A stretch of DNA of 64,000 nt from Pedobacter polysacchareus (GCF_019802255.1 NZ_JAHYSS010000001.1:248001-312000); one strand, 5' to 3'. Counted from the stretch's first letter, positions 17,246-26,413 are shown. A program made the numbers and translations. The notes: generated from the sequence alone by a model not told the origin.

Positions 17246-18573
17246 AAAAGTTAGTTTGGGGAATGAGTGGCCTGTTATTGGTTGCCAATTTTGCCGGCGC
17301 CCAGTCGGTGGTAAAAGAACTGAACGATGCGCCGAGGATGGCCGTCATGGTTCCTCTGCAAGTAGATTTAAACGTCGGGCCAATTGCAGCCTTACCGCCG
17401 CTGCCACCATTACCTCCTCTGAATCATCAGGACAGTGATCGTCAGGATGATGCCGAAGATCCTGGGAAATCAAAAACTTTCTCTAAAACTTTTACAGCTG
17501 ACGCCGGTGATAAATTGAGCATCAGCAACAAATATGGTGCTGTAGTGATCAAAACATGGGATAGAAGAGAAGTAAAGGTGGATGTAGACATCAAAGCCTA
17601 TAGCAAGGATGCCGATGATGCACAGCGTTTATTGGATGAAACCAGTATTGATGCGGGAAAATCCGGAGATCAGATTTCCTTTAAAACCAATATCGGATCA
17701 AGAGATGGCCGTTATGGCAGCAGTGTAAGGAACGGGAAAGTGATCTGGAGAAGAGAAGTGAAGATCAATTATGTGGTATATATGCCGGCTACTATGGCAT
17801 TAACCGTGAATAACCAATATGGTGGACTGACGATGTCTGATTTTTCCGGCGCACTTTCTGTAAAACTTCAATATGGCGCATTTACCGCAGGTAATTTATC
17901 TAGTACCAACAATTATATAAACGTACAATACGGGCAAACAGATATAGCCAATATGAACAAAGGCGTGATCAAGCAGCAATATGGAGCTGCACTGAAACTA
18001 GGTACGGTAGGTACGCTGGATTTGGACGCACAATATGTGGGTGTAACGATTACGGCGATCAAAGGCGATGCACAGATCAAACAGCAGTACGGAAAAGGGC
18101 TAAACATTGGCTCGGTAAATAACCTGGACCTGAACGCACAGTACACCAATGTAAATGTGAGCATCGTGAATGGAAATGCAAACATTAAGCAGCAATACAA
18201 TAACATTACGATTGGTTCGGTAAATAAGCTAAGCATCAATGGGCAGTATACGACTGTTAAAGTAGGTACGCTAAAAGGAGATGGAAATTTCGACCTGGGC
18301 TATAATAAGCTGGTCGTTGATCATGTGCTTCCAGGCTGTAAAGTTTTAACAGTAAATTCTAATTATACTGGGGTTTCTCTTGGCTTTGCCAGCAATTACA
18401 GTGGGGATTTTGAAGTAAGAGCGAACTATGGCGGCTTTAATCCAGGTAATAATGTGAGTTCAAAACTAGTTTCTGAAAGTGGCAGTACAAAGCATTACGC
18501 TGGTAAGATCGGAAACGGAGGGAATGGAAATGTGACTGTACGTACAAATTACGGAGGGGTTTCCTTCAATTAA
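17242..18573 (+). CDS. Secreted beta-solenoid (DUF4097-like) repeat protein
   Basis: A 443-residue protein with an N-terminal signal peptide (1-20, cleavage after FAGA), a Pro-rich linker (about 50-62, PPLPPLPPL) and a long region of short beta-strand repeats. From about 185 to 360 the pattern [N/K]-x-QYG or QYT/QYN recurs about every 18-20 residues, alternating with I-G-[ST]-[VL] turns. This predicts a right-handed beta-solenoid, as in the DUF4097 putative adhesins that often follow ECF sigma / anti-sigma pairs in Bacteroidetes. It is translationally coupled (ATGA overlap, 4 bases) to the putative anti-sigma gene. It may be the envelope output or a sensor partner of the sigma system; its function is not known. 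Confidence 0.8.
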   Translation: MKKLVWGMSGLLLVANFAGAQSVVKELNDAPRMAVMVPLQVDLNVGPIAALPPLPPLPPLNHQDSDRQDDAEDPGKSKTFSKTFTADAGDKLSISNKYGAVVIKTWDRREVKVDVDIKAYSKDADDAQRLLDETSIDAGKSGDQISFKTNIGSRDGRYGSSVRNGKVIWRREVKINYVVYMPATMALTVNNQYGGLTMSDFSGALSVKLQYGAFTAGNLSSTNNYINVQYGQTDIANMNKGVIKQQYGAALKLGTVGTLDLDAQYVGVTITAIKGDAQIKQQYGKGLNIGSVNNLDLNAQYTNVNVSIVNGNANIKQQYNNITIGSVNKLSINGQYTTVKVGTLKGDGNFDLGYNKLVVDHVLPGCKVLTVNSNYTGVSLGFASNYSGDFEVRANYGGFNPGNNVSSKLVSESGSTKHYAGKIGNGGNGNVTVRTNYGGVSFN

Positions 18574-18598
18574 TCCAGAACATAACCTATTTTAAGGA

Positions 18599-18631
18599 AA
18601 AGCCTGTTGATAAATTCAGCAGGCTTTTTTT
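18599..18631 (+). terminator. Intrinsic terminator after the sigma operon
   Basis: Stem AAAGCCTGTTGA with TTCAGCAGGCTTT around loop TAAA (one G-T pair), followed by a run of T residues. Confidence 0.85.
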
Positions 18632-18663
18632 ATATCTTAGTGGCTTGATTTATTTTATTTCAC

Positions 18664-19443
18664 ATGGAAATTTTTAGCAGCCCGGAAGCCTGGATATCGC
18701 TCATTACCTTAACCATACTAGAGATCGTATTGGGTATTGACAACATCGTATTCATTTCAATTTTAGCAGGAAAACTGCCCGCAGATCAGCAGAAAAAAGC
18801 ACGGCAAGTGGGTTTAGGACTAGCGATGATTACCAGAGTCCTGCTTTTACTATCCCTCACCTGGGTGATGAAATTAACTGCACCATTGTTTAATGTGGGC
18901 GATTGGATTGGCATCAGCAATGGCGAATGGCTGGAGAAACTGGCGATTTCCGGTAGGGACCTCATCCTCATCATTGGTGGGTTATTCCTGATTTATAAAA
19001 GCACACATGAGATCCACCAGAAACTGGAAGGCGAAGAAGAGGGCGGCATCAAAGGAAAAGTTCATTCCTTCATGGGCATTATTATACAGATCCTGATTTT
19101 AGACGTGGTATTCTCCTTAGACTCTGTCATTACAGCGGTTGGGATGGCAGACCATATAGAGATCATGATTGCAGCAGTTATCATTGCTGTATTGATCATG
19201 CTGGTATCAGCAGCAACGATTAGTGACTTCGTCAATAAGCACCCGACAGTTAAAATGCTGGCTTTATCCTTCTTGTTGTTGATCGGTGTTTCCCTGCTTG
19301 CAGAAGGATTAGACCAGCACATTCCTAAGGGATATATCTATTTTGCCATGGCCTTCTCGGTATTGGTAGAAATGCTGAATCTAAAAATGAAAAAAAGCAA
19401 TAAACCTGTAGAACTTAAGAATACCCCGCACGAAAACAAGTAA
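18664..19443 (+). CDS. TerC family integral membrane protein
   Basis: A 259-residue polytopic membrane protein. The two TerC signature segments are visible: ILEIVLGIDNIVFISIL near the N-terminus (about 18-34) and ILDVVFSLDSVITAVGM (about 146-162), each with a membrane-embedded Asp. About seven transmembrane helices. The family is linked to tellurite resistance and, in several bacteria, to manganese export and metallation of exported proteins. The substrate here is not known. It is followed 9 bases later by a nucleoid-associated protein gene. Confidence 0.92.
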   Translation: MEIFSSPEAWISLITLTILEIVLGIDNIVFISILAGKLPADQQKKARQVGLGLAMITRVLLLLSLTWVMKLTAPLFNVGDWIGISNGEWLEKLAISGRDLILIIGGLFLIYKSTHEIHQKLEGEEEGGIKGKVHSFMGIIIQILILDVVFSLDSVITAVGMADHIEIMIAAVIIAVLIMLVSAATISDFVNKHPTVKMLALSFLLLIGVSLLAEGLDQHIPKGYIYFAMAFSVLVEMLNLKMKKSNKPVELKNTPHENK

Positions 19444-19452
19444 TTTTACCGC

Positions 19453-20508
19453 ATGATTTCATTTTTTGAAGCCGCACTGGCCGAATTATCTATACACCGC
19501 ATTGGAAATAAAGCACAGGACGAATTTTATGTCCTTTCTGAAAAGTCTATTCCTGTAAAAGACAATATGCTGAGCAATTTATTGCAGCAGTATTTTTTAG
19601 GACCCTTTGCGAAAGTGAATGAGATTTATCATTTCACACATCCAAATGCAGATTTAAACCTGAATGAAGTGTATCATTTTGCTGCCAAAATTTTTGAGGA
19701 TGGCACTACATTTCATGAATACAGCATGGAGCTCGCAAAATACCTGTATGATGTTTCGGGGCATCCGAAAATCAAACCAGGAGAGTTGTATGTCGCCTAT
19801 TTTGAAAATGTACAGATCGAAGGAGAGCTTCATGATGCCATTGGAATCTTTAAATCAGAGACTAAAGAGCCTTTTTTAAAGGTTTATCCGGAAGAAGGTG
19901 GTTTTGGTTTGGGTTATGAAGAAGATGCGATCAATATCAATAAGCTGGATAAAGGCTGTTTGATTTTTAATACAGATAAAGAAGAAGGTTTCCGAGTTGC
20001 AGTGATCGATCAAACCAATAAAAGCGCAGAAGCGGTATACTGGAAAGATGAGTTTTTGAAATTGAAAATCAGAAATGACAACTTTAACCAGACGAATAGC
20101 GTATTGGGTGTTTACAAGAATTTTGTAACGGAGAAATTGGATCAGGAATTTGACATTTCCAAAGCAGATAAGATCGATTTACTGAACAAATCCATGAAAT
20201 ATTTCAAGGAAAAAGAGAGTTTCGACCTGGATGAGTTTTCGAATGAGGTAATTGGCAATGCCGAGGGAATTGAGTCTTTCAAGAACTATAAAAAGAGTTA
20301 TGAAGAGGAGTTTGATACCCCGATTGCAGATACTTTTGACATTTCCGGCGCTGCGGTAAAAAAGCAAACCAGAGCTTATAAAAGCGTCTTAAAGCTGGAT
20401 AAGAACTTCCACATCTACATCCATGGAGATAAAGATCTGATTGAGAAGGGCTATGATGATGATAAATCAATGAACTACTATAAAGTGTATTTCAGAGAAG
20501 AAGAATAA
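19453..20508 (+). CDS. Nucleoid-associated protein, YejK/NdpA (NA37) family
   Basis: A 351-residue soluble protein resembling the 37-kDa nucleoid-associated proteins (YejK/NdpA). Recognisable parts are the N-terminal IHRIGNKAQ segment, the middle domain with LYDVSGHPKIKPGELYVAYFENV and the C-terminal beta-rich region ending YYKVYFREEE. The E. coli protein binds the nucleoid; its exact job is unsettled. No signal peptide or membrane segment. It is probably co-transcribed with terC and is followed by a very strong terminator. Confidence 0.78.
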   Translation: MISFFEAALAELSIHRIGNKAQDEFYVLSEKSIPVKDNMLSNLLQQYFLGPFAKVNEIYHFTHPNADLNLNEVYHFAAKIFEDGTTFHEYSMELAKYLYDVSGHPKIKPGELYVAYFENVQIEGELHDAIGIFKSETKEPFLKVYPEEGGFGLGYEEDAININKLDKGCLIFNTDKEEGFRVAVIDQTNKSAEAVYWKDEFLKLKIRNDNFNQTNSVLGVYKNFVTEKLDQEFDISKADKIDLLNKSMKYFKEKESFDLDEFSNEVIGNAEGIESFKNYKKSYEEEFDTPIADTFDISGAAVKKQTRAYKSVLKLDKNFHIYIHGDKDLIEKGYDDDKSMNYYKVYFREEE

Positions 20509-20536
20509 ACCTTTCTTTTAGTGTCAAATTATAATC

Positions 20537-20585
20537 AAAAGAACCAATTCGTTTAGAGTCTCTAAACGAATTGGTTCTTTTTTTG
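20537..20585 (+). terminator. Very strong intrinsic terminator
   Basis: A perfect 21-bp stem (20537-20557 with 20561-20581) closed by a three-base loop, then a T run. The longest perfect hairpin in the window. Confidence 0.92.
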
Positions 20586-20663
20586 CAAATTACTTTTGTT
20601 GACAGTTAATAGTTGAGAAATAATAGTAGCTTTAGTTCTGAAGCCAAATTATTTCCTTAACGT

Positions 20664-22199
20664 ATGAACCCGGAATTACAGAAGAACAGTATTTTCAAAG
20701 TCATTGGTGCCTCTTCCCTGGGGACATTGATCGAATGGTATGATTTTTATATTTTTGGTAGCCTTGCGACCATCATTGGTGCGCAGCTTTTTCCTGCCGA
20801 TGCAGGAGCTTCAGCGCTCATCAATACACTGGCGATTTTTGCTGCCGGTTTTATTGTGAGGCCTTTTGGCGCCCTTGTATTTGGTCGTTTGGGCGATTTA
20901 ATTGGCCGTAAATACACTTTTCTCCTGACTTTAGTGTTAATGGGTGGCTCTACCTTTTTAATCGGCCTGATCCCTTCTTATTCCAGTATTGGTTATGCCG
21001 CCCCGATTTTAGTGCTGATCCTGCGTTTAGTGCAAGGCCTAGCCTTAGGAGGAGAGTATGGTGGTGCCGCTACTTATGTCGCGGAGCATGCACCTGCCAA
21101 TAAAAGAGGATTTTTTACCAGCTGGATTCAAACCACCGCTACCGGAGGATTATTTCTATCCTTAGGCGTGATTGTATTGACAAAAAACCTATTAGGGGCC
21201 GATGACTTTGCGGCCTGGGGCTGGAGGATTCCATTCCTATTGTCGATTCTGCTGGTAGGAGTATCCATCTATATCAGGATGAAAATGCATGAATCTCCAA
21301 TGTTTACCAAATTGAAAACAGAAGGAAAGGTCTCGAAAAACCCTTTAAAGGAAAGTTTCAATAATAAAGCAAACTTTAAAATGGTGCTGCTAGCCTTGTT
21401 TGGTGCCACAATGGGGCAGGGCGTGATCTGGTACACCGGACAATTTTATGCGCAATCCTTCATTGAAAACACCTGTAAAGTGGATTTTAACGATTCCAGA
21501 TATATTTTGCTCTGGGGCATCGCCTTTGCGACGCCTTTCTTTGTGATCTTTGGCTCCTGGAGCGACCGGGTCGGTCGGAAATGGATCATGCTAACTGGAA
21601 TGTTGCTCGGAATCATCTTTTATCGGCCTATTTACCAGATATTTTTAGACGATACAGATTTCAGTAAAATAACACAAGAAGATATTTTATCGGTTGAAGA
21701 TCCGGTGATTACGCGGGCGGCGATTGATGGTGGTGTAGATAGTCTGGTGACCACCACTGCTTTAGTGACTTTGGTAGATGGCAGTAGTTACCACAAAGTA
21801 CAATCTCACACGAAATTTGCCGCTGCGGATAAACCAATTGAGATTCACCCTGAGGTACTAAAAGATAAAAAACTATCAACCCCCGTATTCTGGAAATTTG
21901 TATTCCTGATTTTCTTCCAGATTTTACTGGTGACTATGGTGTACGGTCCTATCGCTGCATTTTTAGTGGAGCTATTCCCTACAAAGATCAGGTATACTTC
22001 CATGTCCTTGCCTTATCATGTTGGAAACGGTGTATTTGGCGGACTGGTGCCTTTTATCGCCACGCTGATTGCCAGTTTCTCCGGTTCTACGCCTTTATCC
22101 GGCCTCTGGTATCCGATCGGTATTGCCGCATTAAGCTTTGTGATTGGTGCCGTTTACCTGTCCAATAAAAAACCTGTGGAAGCAGAAATTGAAGATTAA
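20664..22199 (+). CDS. MFS transporter, metabolite:H+ symporter (MHS) type
   Basis: A 511-residue major facilitator with twelve predicted helices. The MHS-type N-terminus (GTLIEWYDFYIFGSLATI, about 17-34) and the loop 2-3 motif GRLGDLIGRKYTF (about 85-97) are clear, and a matching loop 8-9 motif is GSWSDRVGRKWIM. An extra hydrophilic stretch of about 75 residues (about 325-405) interrupts the second half before the last three or four helices; similar insertions occur in a subgroup of these symporters. Substrate unknown (related proteins carry organic acids, osmolytes or sugars). A small membrane protein gene follows 20 bases downstream. Confidence 0.9.
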   Translation: MNPELQKNSIFKVIGASSLGTLIEWYDFYIFGSLATIIGAQLFPADAGASALINTLAIFAAGFIVRPFGALVFGRLGDLIGRKYTFLLTLVLMGGSTFLIGLIPSYSSIGYAAPILVLILRLVQGLALGGEYGGAATYVAEHAPANKRGFFTSWIQTTATGGLFLSLGVIVLTKNLLGADDFAAWGWRIPFLLSILLVGVSIYIRMKMHESPMFTKLKTEGKVSKNPLKESFNNKANFKMVLLALFGATMGQGVIWYTGQFYAQSFIENTCKVDFNDSRYILLWGIAFATPFFVIFGSWSDRVGRKWIMLTGMLLGIIFYRPIYQIFLDDTDFSKITQEDILSVEDPVITRAAIDGGVDSLVTTTALVTLVDGSSYHKVQSHTKFAAADKPIEIHPEVLKDKKLSTPVFWKFVFLIFFQILLVTMVYGPIAAFLVELFPTKIRYTSMSLPYHVGNGVFGGLVPFIATLIASFSGSTPLSGLWYPIGIAALSFVIGAVYLSNKKPVEAEIED

Positions 22200-22219
22200 A
22201 CGCCTAAAAAAACACGATT

Positions 22220-22477
22220 ATGAATGGATTAAAAAAAGGATTAGGATTGTTTTGGATGATATTGGGCCCTGCGTCGATCATCTTTTTGTTCTTGCAGGCT
22301 TATGAAAAAGTAGGCTTGGCTGCTGAAGGGGTGCAAAAGACAAATACTGCCCTGCAATGGGGGATTATCTTATTCATTTTTATCCCAATCAGCGCAGGCC
22401 TGGTGATATTCGGCTATTATGCGCTGAAAGGGGAATATGATCAACTGTCTGAAGGTTCCAAAGAAGCCACCGACTAA
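22220..22477 (+). CDS. Small two-helix membrane protein
   Basis: An 85-residue protein with two hydrophobic segments (about 7-28 and 46-68) joined by a short polar loop, and an acidic C-terminal tail. I do not recognise the family with certainty. It begins 20 bases after the MFS symporter gene and is probably co-transcribed, which suggests a small accessory subunit. Its last four bases overlap the 3' end of the convergent methyltransferase gene. Confidence 0.78.
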   Translation: MNGLKKGLGLFWMILGPASIIFLFLQAYEKVGLAAEGVQKTNTALQWGIILFIFIPISAGLVIFGYYALKGEYDQLSEGSKEATD

Positions 22478-23658
22478 AGTACTCTTAATAACAAACCTTT
22501 CAGGTACTCTCCTTCAGGGAAAGAAACCCTTACCGGATGGTCTTCTGGTTGGTTGAATTGTTTCAGGATCTGAACTTCTCTTCCTGCGTCTAAAGCAGCC
22601 CAGGCAATGATTTGTTTGAAGGTTTCCATGTCTACTGCTCCAGAACAAGAGTAAGTCGCCAATAAACCACCTTTTTCAAGCAGTAACATGCCTAACCTGT
22701 TCAGGTCTTTATAAGCTCTTGCAGCCCTGTCTAATGCAGAACGGGAAGGCGCATATTTTGGTGGATCCAATACGATAATGTCGAACTTTTTGCCTTCTTC
22801 TTTGAAAATGCGCAGTTGTTTGTTGACATCTGATTGAATGCTTTCCTGACGTGCAGGATCCAGGCCATTGAGTTCCAGGTTATGCTTTAACGTTTCAATT
22901 GCCAAAGCAGAGCTATCTACACTGGTTACATGCGCAGCACCCTTTTTTAAGCTGTTTAAAGTGAAACCACCACTGTAGCAGAAGCAGTCCAGTACGTTTT
23001 TATCCTTGCTGTAAGCAGCAAGAATATCACGGTTATCACGCTGATCGCAGTAAAAACCAGATTTTTGTCCGTCGGCAATATTGATATGATAAGCGATTCC
23101 GTTTTCTTTAACTTCAATGAATTCTGGCGGTGTTTCGCCCCAAAGTAAACCTTGTGTCGCTTCTAAATTTTCATGTTTACGCGCACCAGCGTCACTTTTA
23201 TCAAAAATACCTCTTGGACTTAATTCTTCAATTAAGATTTCAATTAGTTCCTTTTTCGCATTTTCCATTCCTGAACTCAGTATTTGCAGCGAAAGGAAGT
23301 CTGCATATTTATCTACGATTAGTCCAGGAAGGAAGTCTGCCTCACTGAAAACCAATCTGCAGGTATTGGTATCTTCATTTAGTAAATGCTGTCTGGCAGC
23401 AATCGCATCGCGAAGTTTCAATTGATACCATGATTTGTCAATGGTTTTACTTTCGTCCCATTCCATTAACCTCAATGCTACCCTGGATTCGGCATTGTAA
23501 TACGCATAGGCAAGAAATTCTGCGGCTGCAGAACAAACTTTAACGATTTCACCATTTTCTGGTTTTCCCTTAATCTTATCAATTGCTCCTGAAAAAATCC
23601 AGGGATGGTGAAGCATTGCCGCTTTTTCTTTTCCTTTTTTAAGTATTACATCAATCAT
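22474..23658 (-). CDS. Class I SAM-dependent rRNA methyltransferase, RlmI-like
   Basis: A 394-residue enzyme with an N-terminal PUA-type RNA-binding domain (1-about 70), a central EEHEE-like segment, and a Rossmann methyltransferase domain. SAM motif I is VLDCFCYSGGFTLNS (222-236) and the catalytic-pocket motif is DIIVLDPPKYAPSR (293-306). This order matches RlmI, which makes 5-methylcytosine 1962 in 23S rRNA; members of the same fold differ in target, so the exact site is an inference. The -7 promoter box lies only four bases ahead of the start codon. The gene is convergent with the small membrane protein. Confidence 0.9.
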   Translation of the reverse strand: MIDVILKKGKEKAAMLHHPWIFSGAIDKIKGKPENGEIVKVCSAAAEFLAYAYYNAESRVALRLMEWDESKTIDKSWYQLKLRDAIAARQHLLNEDTNTCRLVFSEADFLPGLIVDKYADFLSLQILSSGMENAKKELIEILIEELSPRGIFDKSDAGARKHENLEATQGLLWGETPPEFIEVKENGIAYHINIADGQKSGFYCDQRDNRDILAAYSKDKNVLDCFCYSGGFTLNSLKKGAAHVTSVDSSALAIETLKHNLELNGLDPARQESIQSDVNKQLRIFKEEGKKFDIIVLDPPKYAPSRSALDRAARAYKDLNRLGMLLLEKGGLLATYSCSGAVDMETFKQIIAWAALDAGREVQILKQFNQPEDHPVRVSFPEGEYLKGLLLRVL

Positions 23659-23662
23659 GCTG

Positions 23663-23670
23663 CAAAGTTA
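23663..23670 (-). promoter_or_regulatory. -7 box TAACTTTG abutting the RlmI-like start codon
   Basis: Minus-strand TAACTTTG ends four bases before the ATG at 23658. With the usual distance from this box to the transcription start, the mRNA would begin at or next to the ATG. Confidence 0.5.
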
Positions 23671-23791
23671 GGAAAAACAATGCTCTTTTTAGTTTGGTGG
23701 ATTTGGTCGATAAAAGAGCCTATTAATATTCACAAACTCAGACTTCAAGGAAAGGGCTTGAGGTTTTGGCAATAAGTTGTAATTTTAGCGG

Positions 23792-24127
23792 ATGGAAGAA
23801 ATAACCTGGAATGATTTTGAAAAAGTCGAACTTCGTGCAGGGACGGTGCTGGAAGTATTTGATTTTCCGGAGGCCAGAAAGCCTGCTTACAAGCTGAAAG
23901 TAGATTTCGGCGACTATGGTATAAAGATGAGTAGTGCGCAGGTAACGAAACACTATTCAAAAGAAGAACTGGTAGGTCAGCAAATTGTAGGTGTCGTCAA
24001 TTTTCCTAAAAAACAGATCGGTAAGTTTATGTCGGAATTCCTGGTCACAGGTTTCGCGGATGAGGATGGAGATATTGTGCTGACCACATTAAATGGTACC
24101 GTGCCGAATGGCAGTAAAATGATATAA
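23792..24127 (+). CDS. CsaA-like tRNA-binding domain protein
   Basis: A 111-residue protein made of one tRNA-binding OB-fold of the CsaA / EMAP-II type. Family features: VELRAGTVLEVFDFPEARKP at 11-30, the KPAYKLKVDFG strand, and the S-x-F-L-V-T-G-F segment near the C-terminus. Stand-alone members bind tRNA or act as small export-related chaperones. The stop codon is directly followed by the tadA ATG with no gap, so the two genes are translated from one mRNA; both deal with tRNA. Confidence 0.88.
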   Translation: MEEITWNDFEKVELRAGTVLEVFDFPEARKPAYKLKVDFGDYGIKMSSAQVTKHYSKEELVGQQIVGVVNFPKKQIGKFMSEFLVTGFADEDGDIVLTTLNGTVPNGSKMI

Positions 24128-24601
24128 ATGAGTTATTTTAATTTTTCAGAAGAAGAGAACCCTGCTGCCGAAGATGAGCATTATATGCGCCTCGCTTTGC
24201 AGGAGGCTCAAAAAGCATATGAGGCGGAAGAGATCCCAATTGGGGCAATTATCGTGTGTAAAGGAAGAATTGTTGGTCGTGGATATAACCTCACCGAACA
24301 GTTGAACGATGTAACCGCGCATGCGGAAATGCAGGCATTTACGGCTGCTGCCCAGACTTTAGGAGGCAAATACCTAAAAGACTGCACTTTATATGTTACG
24401 ATTGAGCCTTGTGTCATGTGTGCGGGTGCCAGCTATTGGACACAGATCGGACGACTTGTTTATGGTGCCACAGAACCAAAACGTGGCTTTACCTCTAAAA
24501 ATGCCAGCCTTCTTCATCCAAAAACAGAATTGAAAGGCGGGGTACTTGCACAGGAATGCGGGGCGCTGATGACACGTTTTTTCGCTAACAAAAGAGGCTA
24601 A
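24128..24601 (+). CDS. tadA: tRNA-specific adenosine deaminase (TadA family)
   Basis: A 157-residue zinc deaminase. The zinc site is His65-Ala66-Glu67 (HAE) plus Pro94-Cys95-x-x-Cys98 (PCVMC), with Glu67 as proton shuttle. The order and surrounding residues (IPIGAIIV, ASYWTQIGRLVYG, GFTSKNASLLHPKT) fit TadA, which converts A34 to inosine in the anticodon of tRNA(Arg). Other nucleoside deaminases share the fold, but the C-terminal half favours TadA. Starts immediately after the CsaA-like gene. Confidence 0.88.
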   Translation: MSYFNFSEEENPAAEDEHYMRLALQEAQKAYEAEEIPIGAIIVCKGRIVGRGYNLTEQLNDVTAHAEMQAFTAAAQTLGGKYLKDCTLYVTIEPCVMCAGASYWTQIGRLVYGATEPKRGFTSKNASLLHPKTELKGGVLAQECGALMTRFFANKRG

Positions 24602-24612
24602 CTTGACAAAGA

Positions 24613-24647
24613 ATTGAACAAAAACTAACGTTTGAATGTTATATTTG
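24613..24647 (+). promoter_or_regulatory. Promoter of the superoxide dismutase gene
   Basis: ATTG (24613-24616), 23-base spacer, TATATTTG (24640-24647), a full match to TAnnTTTG. The leader would be about 30 bases. Confidence 0.6.
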
Positions 24648-24683
24648 TACAAGAAATAATATTTAACCTTAAAATATAATAAT

Positions 24684-25289
24684 ATGGCTTTTGAATTACC
24701 TGCGTTACCTTACGCAACAGATGCACTAGAACCGCATATTGATAAACTTACAATGGAAATTCACCATGGTAAGCACCACCAAGCATACGTTACCAACTTA
24801 AACAAAGCTTTAGAAGGTAAACCAGAAGCGAATCAAAGCATCGAAGAAATCATTAAAAACATCTCTAAGTTTCCTGCTGCAGTAAGAAACAATGGTGGTG
24901 GTCACTATAATCACTCTTTATTCTGGGAAATTTTAGGCCCAAATAAAGGTGGCGAGCCTAAAGGAGAATTAGCAGAAGCAATCAATGCTGCTTTCGGTTC
25001 TTTCGCTGATTTCAAAACTAAATTTGCTGAAGCTGGTGCTACTCGTTTTGGTTCAGGATGGGCTTGGTTAATCGTTACTGCTGATAAAAAATTAGCGGTT
25101 ACTTCTTCTCCAAATCAAGATAATCCATTAATGGATATCGCTGAAGTAAAAGGTACTCCACTATTGGGTATGGACGTATGGGAACATGCTTACTACTTAA
25201 AATATCAAAACAGACGTCCTGATTATATTTCAGCTTTCTGGAATGTAATAAACTGGGATGCAGTTGCTGCTCGTTTCAAAAAAGCATAG
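24684..25289 (+). CDS. sodA: Superoxide dismutase, Mn-type of the Fe/Mn family
   Basis: A 201-residue cytoplasmic superoxide dismutase. Metal ligands align as His27, His77, Asp164 and His168 ([12 protein letters not shown]). Gly72/73 (NNGGGH) and Gln145 (NQDNPL) are the residues typical of Mn enzymes; Fe enzymes carry the Gln elsewhere, so manganese or cambialistic use is likely. It dismutates superoxide to oxygen and hydrogen peroxide. Codons favour A/T-ending forms more than the neighbours do, as expected of a highly expressed gene. It has its own promoter and terminator and is convergent with oxyR. Confidence 0.95.
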   Translation: MAFELPALPYATDALEPHIDKLTMEIHHGKHHQAYVTNLNKALEGKPEANQSIEEIIKNISKFPAAVRNNGGGHYNHSLFWEILGPNKGGEPKGELAEAINAAFGSFADFKTKFAEAGATRFGSGWAWLIVTADKKLAVTSSPNQDNPLMDIAEVKGTPLLGMDVWEHAYYLKYQNRRPDYISAFWNVINWDAVAARFKKA

Positions 25290-25303
25290 TCAACGCGTTT
25301 TAA

Positions 25304-25343
25304 AAAGAAAGCCTGTAGGGATCTCCTTACAGGCTTTCTTTGT
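25304..25343. terminator. Bidirectional intrinsic terminator
   Basis: A 13-bp stem AAGAAAGCCTGTA (25305-25317) with its complement at 25328-25340, T- and A-rich flanks; lies between convergent sodA and oxyR. Confidence 0.85.
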
Positions 25344-25406
25344 TTTCAGCATTGATTTTCCAGTTCTATTGAGCACCATCATAAAGTGTTTTCCCGTTTA
25401 GGAAGC

Positions 25407-26339
25407 TTAAATCCCAACTACGTCTTTTCTCTTTTTTTGTTTCATAGCCTTTGGAATTACTGCTAGAATTTCTTCTTTTAAGGCGTTCAACATGCGTTTT
25501 TTAATGAAATTCTTATGGGTAACCAAGCTGATCTCTCTAACTGGTTCTGGCGATTTAAAATGGCGCACTTTACTGAGTTGTTTAGCATTCAGGTCTGTTA
25601 AGGCCAGCTCAGGGAGTAAAGTAGCCCCATTATTCACATCCACCATTCGGATCAGTGTTTCTACGCTTCCAGTGTTATAAGTTAGTCCCTGAAGGCGATT
25701 GTCTTTGGTAGACCTACAAATATTCAATACCTGAGAACGCATACAGTGTCCTTCATTTAATAACCAGATGTTCTCTTCTTCCAGGTCATTGGCATCAATT
25801 GTTTTCTTTTTATAGAGCTTGCTGTTCTTGCTGATGTAAGTCACAAAGTTTTCATAGTAAAGCGGGAGCTCATTAAGGTGGCTGTCGGCAAGGGGAGTGG
25901 CTAGAATGCCGCAGTCTAATACACCTGTTTTAAGGTGGTGGATGATGTCTTCCGTGGTATATTCCCAAATTAAAAGTTTCAGGTCGGGGAATTTTTCCAT
26001 CATGCCTGAGATCACTCTGGGTAATAAATAGGGGGCTACCGTAGGAATAATCCCTACTTTAAGTTCTCCCACAACCTCCTGTTGCTGACTGCTGATAATT
26101 TCCTTGATCTTTTGACTTTCCTGGAGTACCAGTCTGGCCTGTTCGATAATCTGGGCGCCGATTTCTGTAGGGACTACGGGTTGCTTGCTGCGGTCAAAAA
26201 TCTTGACATTCAGCATTTCTTCCAGTTTTTGTACCTGCATACTTAAGGTGGGCTGCGTCACAAAACATTTATCTGCGGCGCCAACAAAGCTTCTGTAGGT
26301 GTCTACGGCAACAATATATTCCAGTTGAACTAAAGTCAT
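25407..26339 (-). CDS. oxyR: LysR-family peroxide sensor OxyR
   Basis: A 310-residue LysR-type regulator. The winged helix-turn-helix is at 1-60 (FVTQPTLSMQVQKLEEML) and the substrate-binding-like regulatory domain at about 90-300. Cys199 (GHCM) and Cys208 (NICR) fall at the same numbers and nine-residue spacing as the disulfide pair of E. coli OxyR, which is strong support for peroxide sensing by disulfide formation. It should activate catalase, peroxiredoxin and related genes. It lies convergent to sodA, so the two oxidative-stress genes are neighbours although not one operon. Confidence 0.92.
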   Translation of the reverse strand: MTLVQLEYIVAVDTYRSFVGAADKCFVTQPTLSMQVQKLEEMLNVKIFDRSKQPVVPTEIGAQIIEQARLVLQESQKIKEIISSQQQEVVGELKVGIIPTVAPYLLPRVISGMMEKFPDLKLLIWEYTTEDIIHHLKTGVLDCGILATPLADSHLNELPLYYENFVTYISKNSKLYKKKTIDANDLEEENIWLLNEGHCMRSQVLNICRSTKDNRLQGLTYNTGSVETLIRMVDVNNGATLLPELALTDLNAKQLSKVRHFKSPEPVREISLVTHKNFIKKRMLNALKEEILAVIPKAMKQKKRKDVVGI

Positions 26340-26363
26340 ATAGCTTAAATTTATCTAGTTTAA

Positions 26364-26371
26364 CAAAGATA
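26364..26371 (-). promoter_or_regulatory. -7 box TATCTTTG for oxyR
   Basis: Minus-strand TATCTTTG matches TAnnTTTG, 24 bases upstream of the oxyR start. No clear -33 element at normal spacing. Confidence 0.5.
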
Positions 26372-26413
26372 TCAATTTAAACTATATGATCTTAAGTGGA
26401 GTTTGCTTGTGAC

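Noticed and set aside
17800..18300. Repeat array like a CRISPR or a DNA satellite in the solenoid gene
   Set aside because: The periodicity is at the protein level; the DNA copies differ and the frame is open throughout.
24630..24647. TTTG at 24630 as -33 element of sodA
   Set aside because: Only six bases from the -7 box, too close; the TTG at 24614 is at workable spacing.
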